A stretch of DNA of 60,047 nt from an uncultured Pelagibacteraceae bacterium (GCA_902570915.1 CACGAB010000001.1:1-60047), one strand, 5' to 3'. Numbered from the stretch's first letter, positions 8,547 to 16,373 are shown. Notes: generated by a model from the letters alone, not told the origin. A program made the numbers and translations.

Positions 8547-9227
8547 TTAAGCACCCAGTTTAATATTTCTTGAAACATTTGCTTCAAGTTGATCTGGTTT
8601 TTTTAGACCTAAATTGTTCATGATTTCAATATACTGATCCTTGCTATCAACTTGTAATCTAGGGTTATTTTTTCTTTCTTTTCCAATTGTGCTAAATTTT
8701 TCACCTTTATAGTCATGAGCGGGGTAAAGAAGAGTTTCATCTGGTAATTTTAGGAGTTTATTAAATATAGAGTTATAAGAGTCTACAGCATTTCCATTTT
8801 GAAAATCTGTTCTACCTGTCCCATTTATCAACAAAGTGTCACCAGAAAATAGATAGTTATCCATCAGAAAACTATAGCTATCTGAAGTATGTCCAGGTGT
8901 ATACATAGCTCTTAATTTTATGTTATCTAAATTAATATACTCATCATCTTTAACTCTGATTTCAACCGTATCAGCCGGAGTATGATCGCCCATTATTCTA
9001 GAGCATTTTGTAATGTCTTTCAATTTTGAGGCACCAGTTACGTGATCCGCATGTATATGAGTATCAATAACTTTGACAAGTTTTAAATTAAGCTCTTTTA
9101 ATAAATTTACGTATTTATTTACATTTTCAATTACAGGATCAATAATTAAAGCCTCTCTACCTTCCCCAGAAGAAATAAGATATGTGTACGTTGATGATCT
9201 ATTGTCGAATAATTGTCTAAAAATCAT
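8547..9227 (-). CDS. MBL-fold metallo-hydrolase, ETHE1/persulfide dioxygenase-like
   Basis: 226-aa metallo-beta-lactamase-fold protein. Metal motif THIHADHV (about 56-63), then GHTSDSYSF (about 114), SGDTLLINGTGRTDF (about 128-142) and PAHDYKG (about 169). The single-iron ETHE1-like persulfide dioxygenases, which oxidise glutathione persulfide to sulfite, carry the GRTDF motif next to the metal-binding Asp. Glyoxalase II is the alternative, but that family usually has a longer C-terminus. It is divergent from the cupredoxin gene. Assignment to the ETHE1-like subgroup is moderately confident. Confidence 0.82.
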   Translation of the reverse strand: MIFRQLFDNRSSTYTYLISSGEGREALIIDPVIENVNKYVNLLKELNLKLVKVIDTHIHADHVTGASKLKDITKCSRIMGDHTPADTVEIRVKDDEYINLDNIKLRAMYTPGHTSDSYSFLMDNYLFSGDTLLINGTGRTDFQNGNAVDSYNSIFNKLLKLPDETLLYPAHDYKGEKFSTIGKERKNNPRLQVDSKDQYIEIMNNLGLKKPDQLEANVSRNIKLGA

Positions 9228-9297
9228 TAATCTACACTATCATACATGTATAATTTGACCCATTGTTTAAATTGTGAAAATTAATATTTATTCAACT

Positions 9298-9801
9298 ATG
9301 AAACAAATCATAACATTATTTATTTTAGTACTCTATTGCTTCCCATCTTTTGCTGACAAAAATATGAAAATTGGTTCGAAAGGAAAAGAAGGTGATATTA
9401 ACCGAATCATAAAAGTAAAGATGTATGATAATTATTACGAACCTAGTTCTTTTCAAATTAAAGCAGGTGAAACAATAAAGTTCGAAGTTGAAAATGTGGG
9501 TGAGTTAGTCCACGAATTTAATATAGCAAATAAAATGATGCACATGAAGCATCAGCCTGAAATGGAAAGAATGGTTGAAAATGAAATACTTTTAGCTGAT
9601 TCAATTGACAAAGAAAAAATGAAAAAAATGGCAAAAATGGATAAAGCTATGGGTCATTCACATAGTAACAGTGTTTTGTTAGCACCAAAAGAAAAGGAAG
9701 ATATCATTTGGAAATTTGATAATGCCGTAAATATTGAAATTGCATGCAACGTGCCAGGTCATTATCAAGTTGGAATGATTGCTAAAGTTGATATAAACTA
9801 A
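9298..9801 (+). CDS. periplasmic cupredoxin with Met/His-rich insertion
   Basis: Blue-copper-type fold with signal peptide MKQIITLFILVLYCFPSFA. I choose ATG 9298; the upstream in-frame GTG (9274) adds eight residues before the signal. Copper ligands are visible: His in ELVHEFNI, then C, H and M in IACNVPGHYQVGM. Between them is an unusual insertion of about 50 residues rich in Met, His and Lys (MMHMKHQ, KMKKMAKMDKAMGHSHS) resembling Cu(I)-binding Met motifs. It sits directly upstream of a DUF4396 membrane protein. The role is likely copper binding/transfer or electron transfer in the periplasm. Confidence 0.85.
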   Translation: MKQIITLFILVLYCFPSFADKNMKIGSKGKEGDINRIIKVKMYDNYYEPSSFQIKAGETIKFEVENVGELVHEFNIANKMMHMKHQPEMERMVENEILLADSIDKEKMKKMAKMDKAMGHSHSNSVLLAPKEKEDIIWKFDNAVNIEIACNVPGHYQVGMIAKVDIN

Positions 9802-9805
9802 TTCA

Positions 9806-10252
9806 ATGGACAATGCAGTCAACGCCAATTTTAATTGGTCGTGTAAAAATACATGGAAAAGAAGTGCTAAAAACACTGGTTGGTGTTTATTGGGTTGTGC
9901 AATTGGTGATTTTGGCACTATTTTATTTTTCCAACTAACTAAGATTCCATTCCCAGTTATGGGAATAATGACCTTAGCTATCATCAACGGACTAATTACA
10001 AGTATTATTTTAGAGACAGTAATCTTAATGAGACAAAGTTTTGATTTTTCGAAAGCATTAAAAACAGCAATGGGAATGAGTTTTATATCAATGATAAGTA
10101 TGGAGATCATGATGAATTTGACTGATTACTTTTTAACAGGTGGCGCAATTCTTACTTGGTGGGTAGTTCCAATTATGCTCTTAGTTGGGTTCTTAACACC
10201 TTGGCCTTATAATTATTGGAGACTAAAAAAATTTAATATTGCGTGTCATTAA
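9806..10252 (+). CDS. DUF4396-family membrane protein
   Basis: 148 aa with about four hydrophobic helices. The second half (KTAMGMSFISMISMEIMMN) matches the Met-rich DUF4396 pattern as I recall it, and it ends in TPWPYNYWRLKK. It is 4 nt downstream of the Met/His-rich cupredoxin. The methionine-rich helices and this pairing suggest a metal (copper) connection; function of the family is not established. The next gene's GTG lies inside its 3' end (10-nt overlap). Confidence 0.75.
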   Translation: MDNAVNANFNWSCKNTWKRSAKNTGWCLLGCAIGDFGTILFFQLTKIPFPVMGIMTLAIINGLITSIILETVILMRQSFDFSKALKTAMGMSFISMISMEIMMNLTDYFLTGGAILTWWVVPIMLLVGFLTPWPYNYWRLKKFNIACH

Positions 10253-10950
10253 AAAATTGGGACAACAAAACTTGGCTTTCATCACCGTCTTATATTAAAT
10301 CTTTTAATAGTTTTTTATTAAAACAAATTAAATTAAATAAAAACAGTCAGATTTTAGATATTGGTTGTGGTAGGGGTAAAATACTAGGAAGCCTATCATC
10401 AAAGTTAAGCTTAAAGAGAAAATCTATAGGTATAGATATAGAAAATCATAAAGATAGGGATAAAAGAATAATTTTTAAAAAAATTGATGCACTTAAATTT
10501 TTAAAAAAGAATAAAAAAAGATTTGATCTAATTTTATTAAAACAAACTATTCATCTTTTTAAAATTAAAGATATTAAGACTATACTTAAATTGTCGAAGA
10601 GATTGCTAAATTCAAACGGTAAAATTATTATTTTTACTCTAGACCCTATTGATAATGAAATTCCAACATTTTCGATTATGAAAAAAAAGCTTAAAAAAGC
10701 GTTACTAAGAGACAAGAAAATTATCAAATCAATTTCACACTCATTCAAAGGAAAACTCGTTAGAGGGTTTAGTTATAAAGTTAAAATTTCAAAGAAAAAA
10801 TATATGGAAATGGTAAAGAGCAAATATATATCGGTGTTGTTGGGGATGAGCCATAAGTTAATATCTAGTGGTTTAAGTGAAATAAAGAAAAAGTATAAAA
10901 AACAAATATCTTTTCAAGATAAATTGATTTGTCTGGTTTTGAATAGATAA
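10243..10950 (+). CDS. class I SAM-dependent methyltransferase
   Basis: 235 aa, very Lys-rich. Motif I is ILDIGCGRGKILG (about 36-48), the acidic residue ending strand 2 is in IGIDIE, and strand 4 is FDLILLKQTIHLF. The substrate is not recognisable. The GTG start overlaps the DUF4396 stop, so it is probably the third gene of that operon. An alternative start further in cannot be excluded. A strong hairpin follows about 16 nt after its stop. Confidence 0.75.
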   Translation: MSLKNWDNKTWLSSPSYIKSFNSFLLKQIKLNKNSQILDIGCGRGKILGSLSSKLSLKRKSIGIDIENHKDRDKRIIFKKIDALKFLKKNKKRFDLILLKQTIHLFKIKDIKTILKLSKRLLNSNGKIIIFTLDPIDNEIPTFSIMKKKLKKALLRDKKIIKSISHSFKGKLVRGFSYKVKISKKKYMEMVKSKYISVLLGMSHKLISSGLSEIKKKYKKQISFQDKLICLVLNR

Positions 10951-10966
10951 ATTAACAAAATAATTC

Positions 10967-11057
10967 AGGGGTTTGCTCTTTAGTTAATTAACCAAAAGAG
11001 CAGCCCCTAACTTGCCGTTCTGGCATTTAAGTCCGAATGGACTTTATATTTTTTATT
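10967..11057 (+). ncRNA. candidate structured RNA with terminal hairpin and U-run
   Basis: Three consecutive stem-loops lie in a gene-free stretch. The first (10967-11008) has arms AGGGG/CCCCT and GCTCTTT/AAAGAGC with a small internal loop. The second is TGCC-GTTCT-GGCA (11013-11025). The third is AAGTCC-GAAT-GGACTT (11029-11044), followed by a T-rich tract to about 11057 like an intrinsic terminator. It could be an independent small RNA or the 3' end of the methyltransferase mRNA. I do not recognise an Rfam family. The minus strand of the same DNA follows a micro-ORF, so orientation is uncertain. Confidence 0.4.
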
Positions 11058-11087
11058 TACGTTTTTATGAAGTATGAAAATACCCAG

Positions 11088-11114
11088 CTAAGTATCAGGT
11101 GGTGTTTGACTCAT
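11088..11114 (-). CDS. 8-codon micro-ORF with strong ribosome binding site (leader peptide or gene remnant)
   Basis: On the minus strand a perfect AAGGAGGT (11122-11129) precedes an ATG by 7 nt, encoding MSQTPPDT then TAG. Promoter-like TTGATT (11159-11164) and TAATCT (11136-11141) with 17-nt spacing lie just upstream. Reading past the TAG in the same frame gives a plausible peptide (LGIFILHKNVNKKYKVHSDL, then NARTAS) before another TAG. It could be a leader peptide ahead of the hairpins at 11044-10967, or the start of a decayed small gene. Neither is proven. Confidence 0.35.
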   Translation of the reverse strand: MSQTPPDT

Positions 11115-11304
11115 TAAAGCTACCTCCTTAAATAAAGATTAAATTTTGATTAGGTTGTAATCAATAAATTTATTTAAATTTTCTGAAAATATATTTCTTG
11201 AATACAACCTAGGTATTTAATAATATTCCGGCATCTAAAATAATTTCACTTATTAATAGAAAATTTTTATTTGCATAAATATTGAGAATAGTTAAAATTT
11301 TAAT

Positions 11305-11484
11305 GTGAAATATATTAATGGAATAGTAAAATTATTCTTAAGTTTATTAGTCTCTACCATAATTATTTATGCAATCAATATAGTTGCTGGATTTGCTGGA
11401 GCGGATTATTCTTTCACCCATGGTGAAACTTTTGTCATTTGGATATTAATGGCAATATTAGTGAATAATTGTTTTAATAAATAA
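11305..11484 (+). CDS. small two-helix membrane protein (59 aa)
   Basis: A GTG-initiated frame of 59 codons ending in TAA at 11482-11484. Two hydrophobic stretches are visible: IVKLFLSLLVSTIIIYAINI at about 7-26 and FVIWILMAILV at about 43-53, separated by a polar GADYSFTHGET loop. The purine-rich TTGAGAAT about 17 nt upstream is too far for a good ribosome site, so initiation is uncertain. It lies convergent to, and 1 nt from, the dioxygenase stop. Family not recognised; the hydrophobic pattern is what supports it as a real gene. Confidence 0.45.
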   Translation: MKYINGIVKLFLSLLVSTIIIYAINIVAGFAGADYSFTHGETFVIWILMAILVNNCFNK

Positions 11485-11485
11485 T

Positions 11486-12586
11486 TTATATATTAAATTT
11501 TCTTTTTAGATGCTTAATTTTTCCTTCAGTACTATCATAATCTATATAACAACCTTGAAGAAATCTATTACCCTCATTAGCATTAAAGGATGTCCTTCCG
11601 TGAAGAAGTCGATAATTATCCATCATTAATAGATCTCCTGGAAGAAGTTTAAATTCAATTCTATATTTGCTTGAATTATACAATTCAGAAATTTTATTTC
11701 TTGCCTTATAGTAAACATCTAATTTATTTTTATCAATTAATGGAACAAAATCTAACCTTGGGCTAAATCTAACCTGTTTAAAATTTTTATTTTCATCTAA
11801 TTCAATCATCTCAGCCCAATTTTCTAGTATTACATCCTTATCTATAAATTGATATTTTACCTTCACCTCAGTTAAAATTTTATAATATTCAGGATATTTT
11901 TCTTTTAATTCCTCTGTAACTGTAAAGCCATCCACCAAAGTAGAATGTCCACCTTCAACTGCATTTTCAATACAATGTAATATTTGAATACATGGAACAG
12001 GATTTCTATAAGGATTATCAGTATGAGGTGCTAAAGGCAAAGATGTATAAGCTAGATCATTAGGATTGGGTTTTGATTTTACATTAAAGAATTCACCAAA
12101 ATTTGTTCTCCTTATACTACCTATAGAATTTGCGAATTTTACTAAGAAATTGTTTTCTGTCGGCACATTTTTGAAAATAATGAAACCATATTTATAGAAA
12201 CTTATTAAAGCTTCATACATTATTTTTTCTTCAAATATATTTTCACTGAACTGAAAATTATTCAGATTTTTTAAAGAAGAGTCCCACTTAGTTTTTTTGA
12301 TAAATTTTATATCATTAATACCAGAATATTCTTCAAAGATACTTTGAATTGATATTTTTGTTTCAACTCCATCATTAAATGAAATCTCTAAAAATTTGTC
12401 AGTTAAATTAACTTTATTAATTTCAATATTTTGATTGAGCGTTGTTGGATCAAATAATCTTTGCTTGGTACCTTTATCAACAAAATCTACGCCGTTCACT
12501 CTTTCTCTCAACCAGAATGGGTGTATTTCTTTTTTTAATCCTTGATTTTCAAAAAAAACTTTATTATCTGAAAGTTCAATTTTCAT
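11486..12586 (-). CDS. TauD/GBBH-family Fe(II)/2-oxoglutarate dioxygenase (gamma-butyrobetaine hydroxylase-like)
   Basis: 366 aa in two parts: an N-terminal DUF971/GBBH-N domain (PFWLRERVNG... RLFDPTTL, about 23-50) and a TauD catalytic domain (about 125-360). Metal ligands are in APHTDNPYR (His and Asp, about 190) and the late LLHGRTSF (about 329). This two-domain layout is that of gamma-butyrobetaine and trimethyllysine hydroxylases, which hydroxylate quaternary amines on the way to carnitine. The exact substrate is inference. It is divergent from the phosphatase gene over 65 nt. Confidence 0.85.
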   Translation of the reverse strand: MKIELSDNKVFFENQGLKKEIHPFWLRERVNGVDFVDKGTKQRLFDPTTLNQNIEINKVNLTDKFLEISFNDGVETKISIQSIFEEYSGINDIKFIKKTKWDSSLKNLNNFQFSENIFEEKIMYEALISFYKYGFIIFKNVPTENNFLVKFANSIGSIRRTNFGEFFNVKSKPNPNDLAYTSLPLAPHTDNPYRNPVPCIQILHCIENAVEGGHSTLVDGFTVTEELKEKYPEYYKILTEVKVKYQFIDKDVILENWAEMIELDENKNFKQVRFSPRLDFVPLIDKNKLDVYYKARNKISELYNSSKYRIEFKLLPGDLLMMDNYRLLHGRTSFNANEGNRFLQGCYIDYDSTEGKIKHLKRKFNI

Positions 12587-12651
12587 AATGATTCTTATGA
12601 TTATTTAAAATTTTACTTTAATCAATACAAATTAGAATGTATTAGTCTCTT

Positions 12652-13458
12652 GTGATTAAATTAAAATCTTCAGAATATAAAAGATACTCTAAATTTCTTA
12701 ACAATTTAGCAAATAAACTTACTAGATTTTATTTCTTAAAATTAAACAAGCCCTTTAAAGTTTCAAATAAGTTAAAGGGCACAGGTTATGACCCTGTTAC
12801 TAACGCAGATATAGCTTTTGAAAAATTTATAAGAAAAGAGATTAGTAATAAATTTCCCACTCATCAAATTATAGGTGAAGAATTTAAAAATAAAAAAACT
12901 AAAAGTGATTTTTCCTGGGTTATTGACCCAATAGATGGCACACGATCTTTCGTTATAGGTAACCCAACTTGGAGTAACCTCATTTCACTAAATTTCAAAG
13001 GAATACCAATTTTAGGTCTTGCTAATTTTCCAATTTTAAAAAAATATTATTTTAACGAAACAGACAAAGTTGCTTTTGTGTGTGAAAATGGAAATAAAAA
13101 AAGACTAAAAGTGAATAAAAAAGCAACTTTCGCAAATATGAAATTGTCGGCTGCATTTCATGGTAGTTTATCTTTAAACCAACAAAAAAAAATACCACAA
13201 ATATTAAAACGAATGCAATTTCCCTGTGCTGATGCTCTAAGTTATTCACATTTTGCAGAGGGAAAAATAGATATTGTAATTCAATGTGGAAATAAAATTT
13301 GGGATATCCATGCTCTAATTCCCATAATAAGAGCGGCCGAAGGAATAGTTACCACATGGAAAAATGAGGATCCAAAAAAAGCAGGGAACATTATTTGTGC
13401 GCCGAACAAAAAACTTCATAAAAGAATAGTGAAAATATTAAAACCTGTGGCTAAGTAG
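12652..13458 (+). CDS. inositol-monophosphatase-family phosphatase (possibly HisN-type)
   Basis: 268 aa with all IMPase metal motifs: GEEF (about 80), DPIDGTRSF (about 92-100) and IWDIHALIPIIRAAEG (about 220-235). The family includes inositol-1-phosphatase, histidinol-phosphatase (HisN) and 3'-phosphoadenosine phosphatases. In genomes lacking HisB/HisJ this type often supplies histidinol-phosphatase, but substrate cannot be fixed from sequence. It starts with GTG. The 3' end overlaps the SMR gene by 8 nt, tail to tail. Confidence 0.85.
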   Translation: MIKLKSSEYKRYSKFLNNLANKLTRFYFLKLNKPFKVSNKLKGTGYDPVTNADIAFEKFIRKEISNKFPTHQIIGEEFKNKKTKSDFSWVIDPIDGTRSFVIGNPTWSNLISLNFKGIPILGLANFPILKKYYFNETDKVAFVCENGNKKRLKVNKKATFANMKLSAAFHGSLSLNQQKKIPQILKRMQFPCADALSYSHFAEGKIDIVIQCGNKIWDIHALIPIIRAAEGIVTTWKNEDPKKAGNIICAPNKKLHKRIVKILKPVAK

Positions 13459-13786
13459 CCTTGCCAAGTGTATTGAGTAAAATTACACCAACAACAATTA
13501 ATGCTATTCCTATAATTCCATAGAGATTTGGGATTTGATTGTATTTAAATACGCCAAATAAAGTAACTGCAGTAATAGTTAATCCACCATATGTTGCATA
13601 AGTGAAACCAACAGGAATGATATTCATTGCTTTAGATAAACAAAAAATACAAGCAATTATTGATATTACACAAAAAATTGTTGGGCCAATATTCGTAAAT
13701 CCATTAGTTGATTTTAAAAAACCATTCGAAGTTATGCCCAAGATAATTGCCAATAGAAGAAATATATATCCTGACAAATTACTCAT
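13451..13786 (-). CDS. SMR-family small multidrug transporter-like protein
   Basis: 111 aa with four hydrophobic helices. The pattern fits the EmrE/SugE superfamily: GFLKSTNGFTN after helix 1, AMNIIPVGFTYATYGGLTIT around 53-72, and GIIGIALIVVGVILLNTLG as helix 4. The catalytic membrane glutamate of EmrE helix 1 is not evident in IFLLLAIILGIT, so a proton/drug antiport function is doubtful. It is the last gene of the co-directional small-gene run and overlaps the phosphatase gene tail to tail. Confidence 0.75.
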   Translation of the reverse strand: MSNLSGYIFLLLAIILGITSNGFLKSTNGFTNIGPTIFCVISIIACIFCLSKAMNIIPVGFTYATYGGLTITAVTLFGVFKYNQIPNLYGIIGIALIVVGVILLNTLGKAT

Positions 13787-13800
13787 ATTCTAAAATATGA

Positions 13801-14025
13801 TTATTTAGTTATTTTATCTACAAATTTTTTAATAGGTGGGCCAAGTATAAGAGCAGCTATGATTGCTATCGGTAAACTTATCATCCAAGCTTTAAGGAAT
13901 CTGGTGATATAATCTTTATCCATACCAGTATTAATATAAGTAATAATAAGGGTCATAAGCAAACTCATGCCAAAGCCCATAATTAAGATAAAGATAAGAT
14001 CAAAGTATTTTTTTGAAAATATCAT
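13801..14025 (-). CDS. DUF2798-family small membrane protein
   Basis: 74 aa with two hydrophobic helices (about 10-31 and 45-62), the second containing the WMISLPIAIIAALILGPPIK block typical of DUF2798. Function unknown. It overlaps the preceding isomerase-like gene by 4 nt (ATGA), so it is translationally coupled and part of the same small-gene run. Confidence 0.78.
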   Translation of the reverse strand: MIFSKKYFDLIFILIMGFGMSLLMTLIITYINTGMDKDYITRFLKAWMISLPIAIIAALILGPPIKKFVDKITK

Positions 14026-14606
14026 TTTTTAAAAAATTTAATTGCATCTTCCATCCTATCATCACCCCAAAATATTTCGTTTTTAACAACAAAAGAGGGA
14101 CTACCAAAGATTTTATTTTCTCTTGCAGAATTTGTGTTGGCTAAGTATTTATCTTCAATTAATTTTGTTTTTGCTTCAGATATTATCTCATCCTTATTGA
14201 GTTTTAATTCTTTACATACTTCAGAAATACTTGGCTCTATCGCTGGTTCTTTACCCTCTTGAAACCATTTCTTATACGTCAGTCTCACATAATCCACACC
14301 CCAACTTTTATCTAATCCAAGAATTGCAATTTGATTTGCTAAATCAAATTCAGATAGTGGGTAGGGCACAGGAGTTTTAGCAAAAAAACCATAACCCTCA
14401 GCCCGTCTTTCAATATCTCTCCACATGTAATTTACTTTATTAAGCTTATCCTTTGGAAATGGAATATTATTCATTTCTTTCATAATTACCCGAACGCTAA
14501 AAGGTTTCCAATTAAAACTGACTTGATGATTTTTTTCAACATCAAGTATTCTAGTGACTGCTAAATAAGTATATGTGCTTCCAATCGAGAAATAAAAGTC
14601 AATCAT
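14022..14606 (-). CDS. DsbA-fold 2-hydroxychromene-2-carboxylate isomerase-like protein
   Basis: 194 aa of the thioredoxin-like HCCA isomerase/kappa-GST group. The N-terminus MIDFYFSIGSTYTYLAVTR carries Ser in place of the DsbA CxxC, as expected for this family, and GSPSFVVKNEIFWGDDRM near 167-184 supplies the cis-Pro loop and the conserved WGxDR motif. It is predicted to act with glutathione on small aromatic or reactive compounds; the true substrate is unknown. It overlaps the DUF2798 gene by 4 nt. Confidence 0.85.
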   Translation of the reverse strand: MIDFYFSIGSTYTYLAVTRILDVEKNHQVSFNWKPFSVRVIMKEMNNIPFPKDKLNKVNYMWRDIERRAEGYGFFAKTPVPYPLSEFDLANQIAILGLDKSWGVDYVRLTYKKWFQEGKEPAIEPSISEVCKELKLNKDEIISEAKTKLIEDKYLANTNSARENKIFGSPSFVVKNEIFWGDDRMEDAIKFFKK

Positions 14607-14612
14607 TTACTT

Positions 14613-14933
14613 TTATTTTGACATAGGAGTAGCGCCAGTCTCCAAACTTATAATCTTTCCATCTTTGTATTTATAAACTGCCATTACTGCTTCAACATTC
14701 CCATCATTAAATGTAACAATTGAATGGTGAACTCCAACTTCATCATTTTCATAGACTACTCTTGCTTTATCTTGGTTTATATCACCACTCATTGCCCATT
14801 TTATAACATCAGTTTTACCTATGGTATTTCCTGACTTATGCATTGTGAATTTAAAGTCATCATGCAAAAGTTCATTCATAATTGACTCATCTTTATTATT
14901 AATTGCATTCGTATATTTCTCTAATATCGACAT
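14613..14933 (-). CDS. SnoaL/NTF2-like small protein
   Basis: 106 aa with the NTF2-like pattern: helical start (ILEKYTNAINNKDESIMNEL), then HDDFKFTMHKSG and alternating strands ending in AVMAVYKYKDGKIISLE. These cone-shaped folds act as small-molecule isomerases or binding proteins; no function can be assigned. AAAGGAG lies 6 nt upstream of the ATG, and the gene begins 1 nt after the DUF1330 stop. Confidence 0.75.
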   Translation of the reverse strand: MSILEKYTNAINNKDESIMNELLHDDFKFTMHKSGNTIGKTDVIKWAMSGDINQDKARVVYENDEVGVHHSIVTFNDGNVEAVMAVYKYKDGKIISLETGATPMSK

Positions 14934-14934
14934 T

Positions 14935-15222
14935 TTAAACTCCTTTAATTATTATTCCATTACTGACTGAATTGTCTAAACGGATTTTTTTAATTGGTTT
15001 ATACTCATCTGAACTATACCACTCTAAAGCTTTTTCGTAACTTGGAAATTTAATAATAATTGTTCTGGGATATGTCCAAACACCTTCAATTACTTTGGAT
15101 TCACCACCTCTGACAATATATTCACCTCCAAATTTTTTAGCTATTGGTGTTACCTTCTGAACGTATTCTTTATATTCTTCAGGTTTTTTTATTTCTATAT
15201 TAAAAATAACAAAACCTGGCAT
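14935..15222 (-). CDS. DUF1330-family dimeric alpha/beta-barrel protein
   Basis: 95 aa with the DUF1330 hallmark: PGFVIFNIEIKKPEEYKEY at the start, then GGEYIVRGG, and IIKFPSYEKALEWYSSDEYK around 60-79. DUF1330 proteins adopt a ferredoxin-like dimeric barrel; biochemical role unknown. There is no ribosome site of its own: its ATG overlaps the TAA of an upstream 23-codon micro-ORF (TAATG), which suggests translational coupling. Confidence 0.85.
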   Translation of the reverse strand: MPGFVIFNIEIKKPEEYKEYVQKVTPIAKKFGGEYIVRGGESKVIEGVWTYPRTIIIKFPSYEKALEWYSSDEYKPIKKIRLDNSVSNGIIIKGV

Positions 15223-15293
15223 TAAAGATCATTTAAACCACATTCTATTAAACTTACAAACGATAGCTGACTTCTGACTTCCATTGCGATCAT
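15222..15293 (-). CDS. 23-aa micro-ORF coupled to the DUF1330 gene
   Basis: On the minus strand AAAGGAGT (15298-15305) sits 5 nt before an ATG that opens 23 codons (begins MIAMEVRSQL, ends CGLNDL). The TAA overlaps the ATG of the DUF1330 gene. The upstream membrane gene ends 17 nt earlier. The downstream gene lacks its own Shine-Dalgarno, so this frame probably serves as a translational entry point or encodes a micro-protein. No family is recognisable at this length. Confidence 0.45.
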   Translation of the reverse strand: MIAMEVRSQLSFVSLIECGLNDL

Positions 15294-15309
15294 TATCACT
15301 CCTTTGATG

Positions 15310-15726
15310 TTAAACGTAGATTTTATCTGCTAACCCGTAACAAAGTAAAGCACTTAAAATTGTCAAAAATAAAGGTGCGTAAATTGCTTCATCAGAAGTT
15401 TTGTCGGTATGTCCAAGTTTATTTATCTTAGTACTATAAAAACCAACTATAAATGCTGATAGGTTTTGTAAAAACACAAGATTAAAAAACCCCCAAGTAG
15501 CTTCTACACCATTTGGTCTTATAAATCCTATGTAAATAGCCATCGCAGTCGAGCCAAAAAATATAGAACCAAAAAATCTAACAATACCTGCGCCCGTGTC
15601 ATGCATTCCATATTGATTTAAAAAAGACTGCGTTTGAAACACACACCTAAATCCATAGTAAGCAAAACCTGCAAAGTGGATTATAAATAAAGTTAAATAG
15701 ATTATTCCATTAAATTTTTCTAACAT
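15310..15726 (-). CDS. four-helix membrane protein, unknown function
   Basis: 138 aa with hydrophobic segments at about 7-25, 47-65, 78-96 and 117-133. Notable conserved-looking features are FAYYGFRCVF, YGMHDTGAGIVRFFGSIF (about 39-56) and GLADKIYV at the end. I do not recognise the family. It sits mid-way in the small-gene run, with AAAGGA about 10 nt before its ATG. Confidence 0.7.
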   Translation of the reverse strand: MLEKFNGIIYLTLFIIHFAGFAYYGFRCVFQTQSFLNQYGMHDTGAGIVRFFGSIFFGSTAMAIYIGFIRPNGVEATWGFFNLVFLQNLSAFIVGFYSTKINKLGHTDKTSDEAIYAPLFLTILSALLCYGLADKIYV

Positions 15727-15739
15727 TGATTAAAATCCT

Positions 15740-16048
15740 TTAACTAAATATTGGTCTAATCTCATCTTCAATAGTACCTTCTATTGCAACTTCTTTTAAT
15801 TGCTCTAAAAGTTTAATATATTCAGGATCTGCAGACATGTTAGCGTCAGCATCATTATTACCTTCAAACATGGGTCCAATTAAAGTCTCCCTTATGGTTC
15901 TTGGGTCTCCACCCATTTGAAAAGAAAAATAAACATCATGGTTAGGATAATGTTTTTTTCTAACTGCCGCTAAACCTTTTCCTATTTCCATTGCTTTTCC
16001 TAGGCCATCATCTTTTACCCTCATCGTTCTAGTATAAATTACCTTCAT
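15740..16048 (-). CDS. small protein, NIPSNAP/ABM-like alpha/beta barrel (tentative)
   Basis: 102 aa: strand (MKVIYTRTMRVK), helix (GKAMEIGKGLAAVRKK), strand (HDVYFSFQMGGDP), then an acidic Asn/Asp-rich loop and helix (PEYIKLLEQLKEVAIE). This beta-alpha-beta order resembles dimeric alpha/beta-barrel proteins, but I cannot place it in a named family. A GAGG site lies upstream of its ATG. It is one of four genes of this shape in the run. Confidence 0.65.
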   Translation of the reverse strand: MKVIYTRTMRVKDDGLGKAMEIGKGLAAVRKKHYPNHDVYFSFQMGGDPRTIRETLIGPMFEGNNDADANMSADPEYIKLLEQLKEVAIEGTIEDEIRPIFS

Positions 16049-16082
16049 TGTTTTTCCTCACTCGGTAAAAATTTAGGCATTT

Positions 16083-16373
16083 TTATTTAGCATTAAAATC
16101 TATAACATCATCTGTACACTCAACAAATTTATGAGGTTCGAAGAAATCGTTCATAGACTCTAACTGTTTATTAATTGCATCTGGATCAGTACCTTTCCAC
16201 CAACAATACATTGTTAGATTGTCTCCAGGTGTATTCCAGCTCATTTGGCACTTTGCACTATCACTTGTCATTGCTTTAGTCATATCTTCCATAGACATTG
16301 AACCAGTAACTTCTATCATTTTAGCTTTTGCTTCTTTTGACTTAAAAGTGTGTGTTACTATATAGTTTTTCAT
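16083..16373 (-). CDS. small alpha/beta-barrel-like protein (tentative)
   Basis: 96 aa: strand (NYIVTHTFKS), Met-rich helix (MIEVTGSMSMEDMTKAM), Cys- and Trp-containing strands (KCQMSWNTPGDNLTMYCWWKG), helix (DAINKQLESMNDFF). The shape suits a ferredoxin-like dimeric barrel, somewhat like DUF3303/DUF4242 proteins, but no family is certain. It has no signal peptide. AAGGA lies about 7 nt before the ATG. It is flanked by two genes for secreted proteins. Confidence 0.65.
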   Translation of the reverse strand: MKNYIVTHTFKSKEAKAKMIEVTGSMSMEDMTKAMTSDSAKCQMSWNTPGDNLTMYCWWKGTDPDAINKQLESMNDFFEPHKFVECTDDVIDFNAK

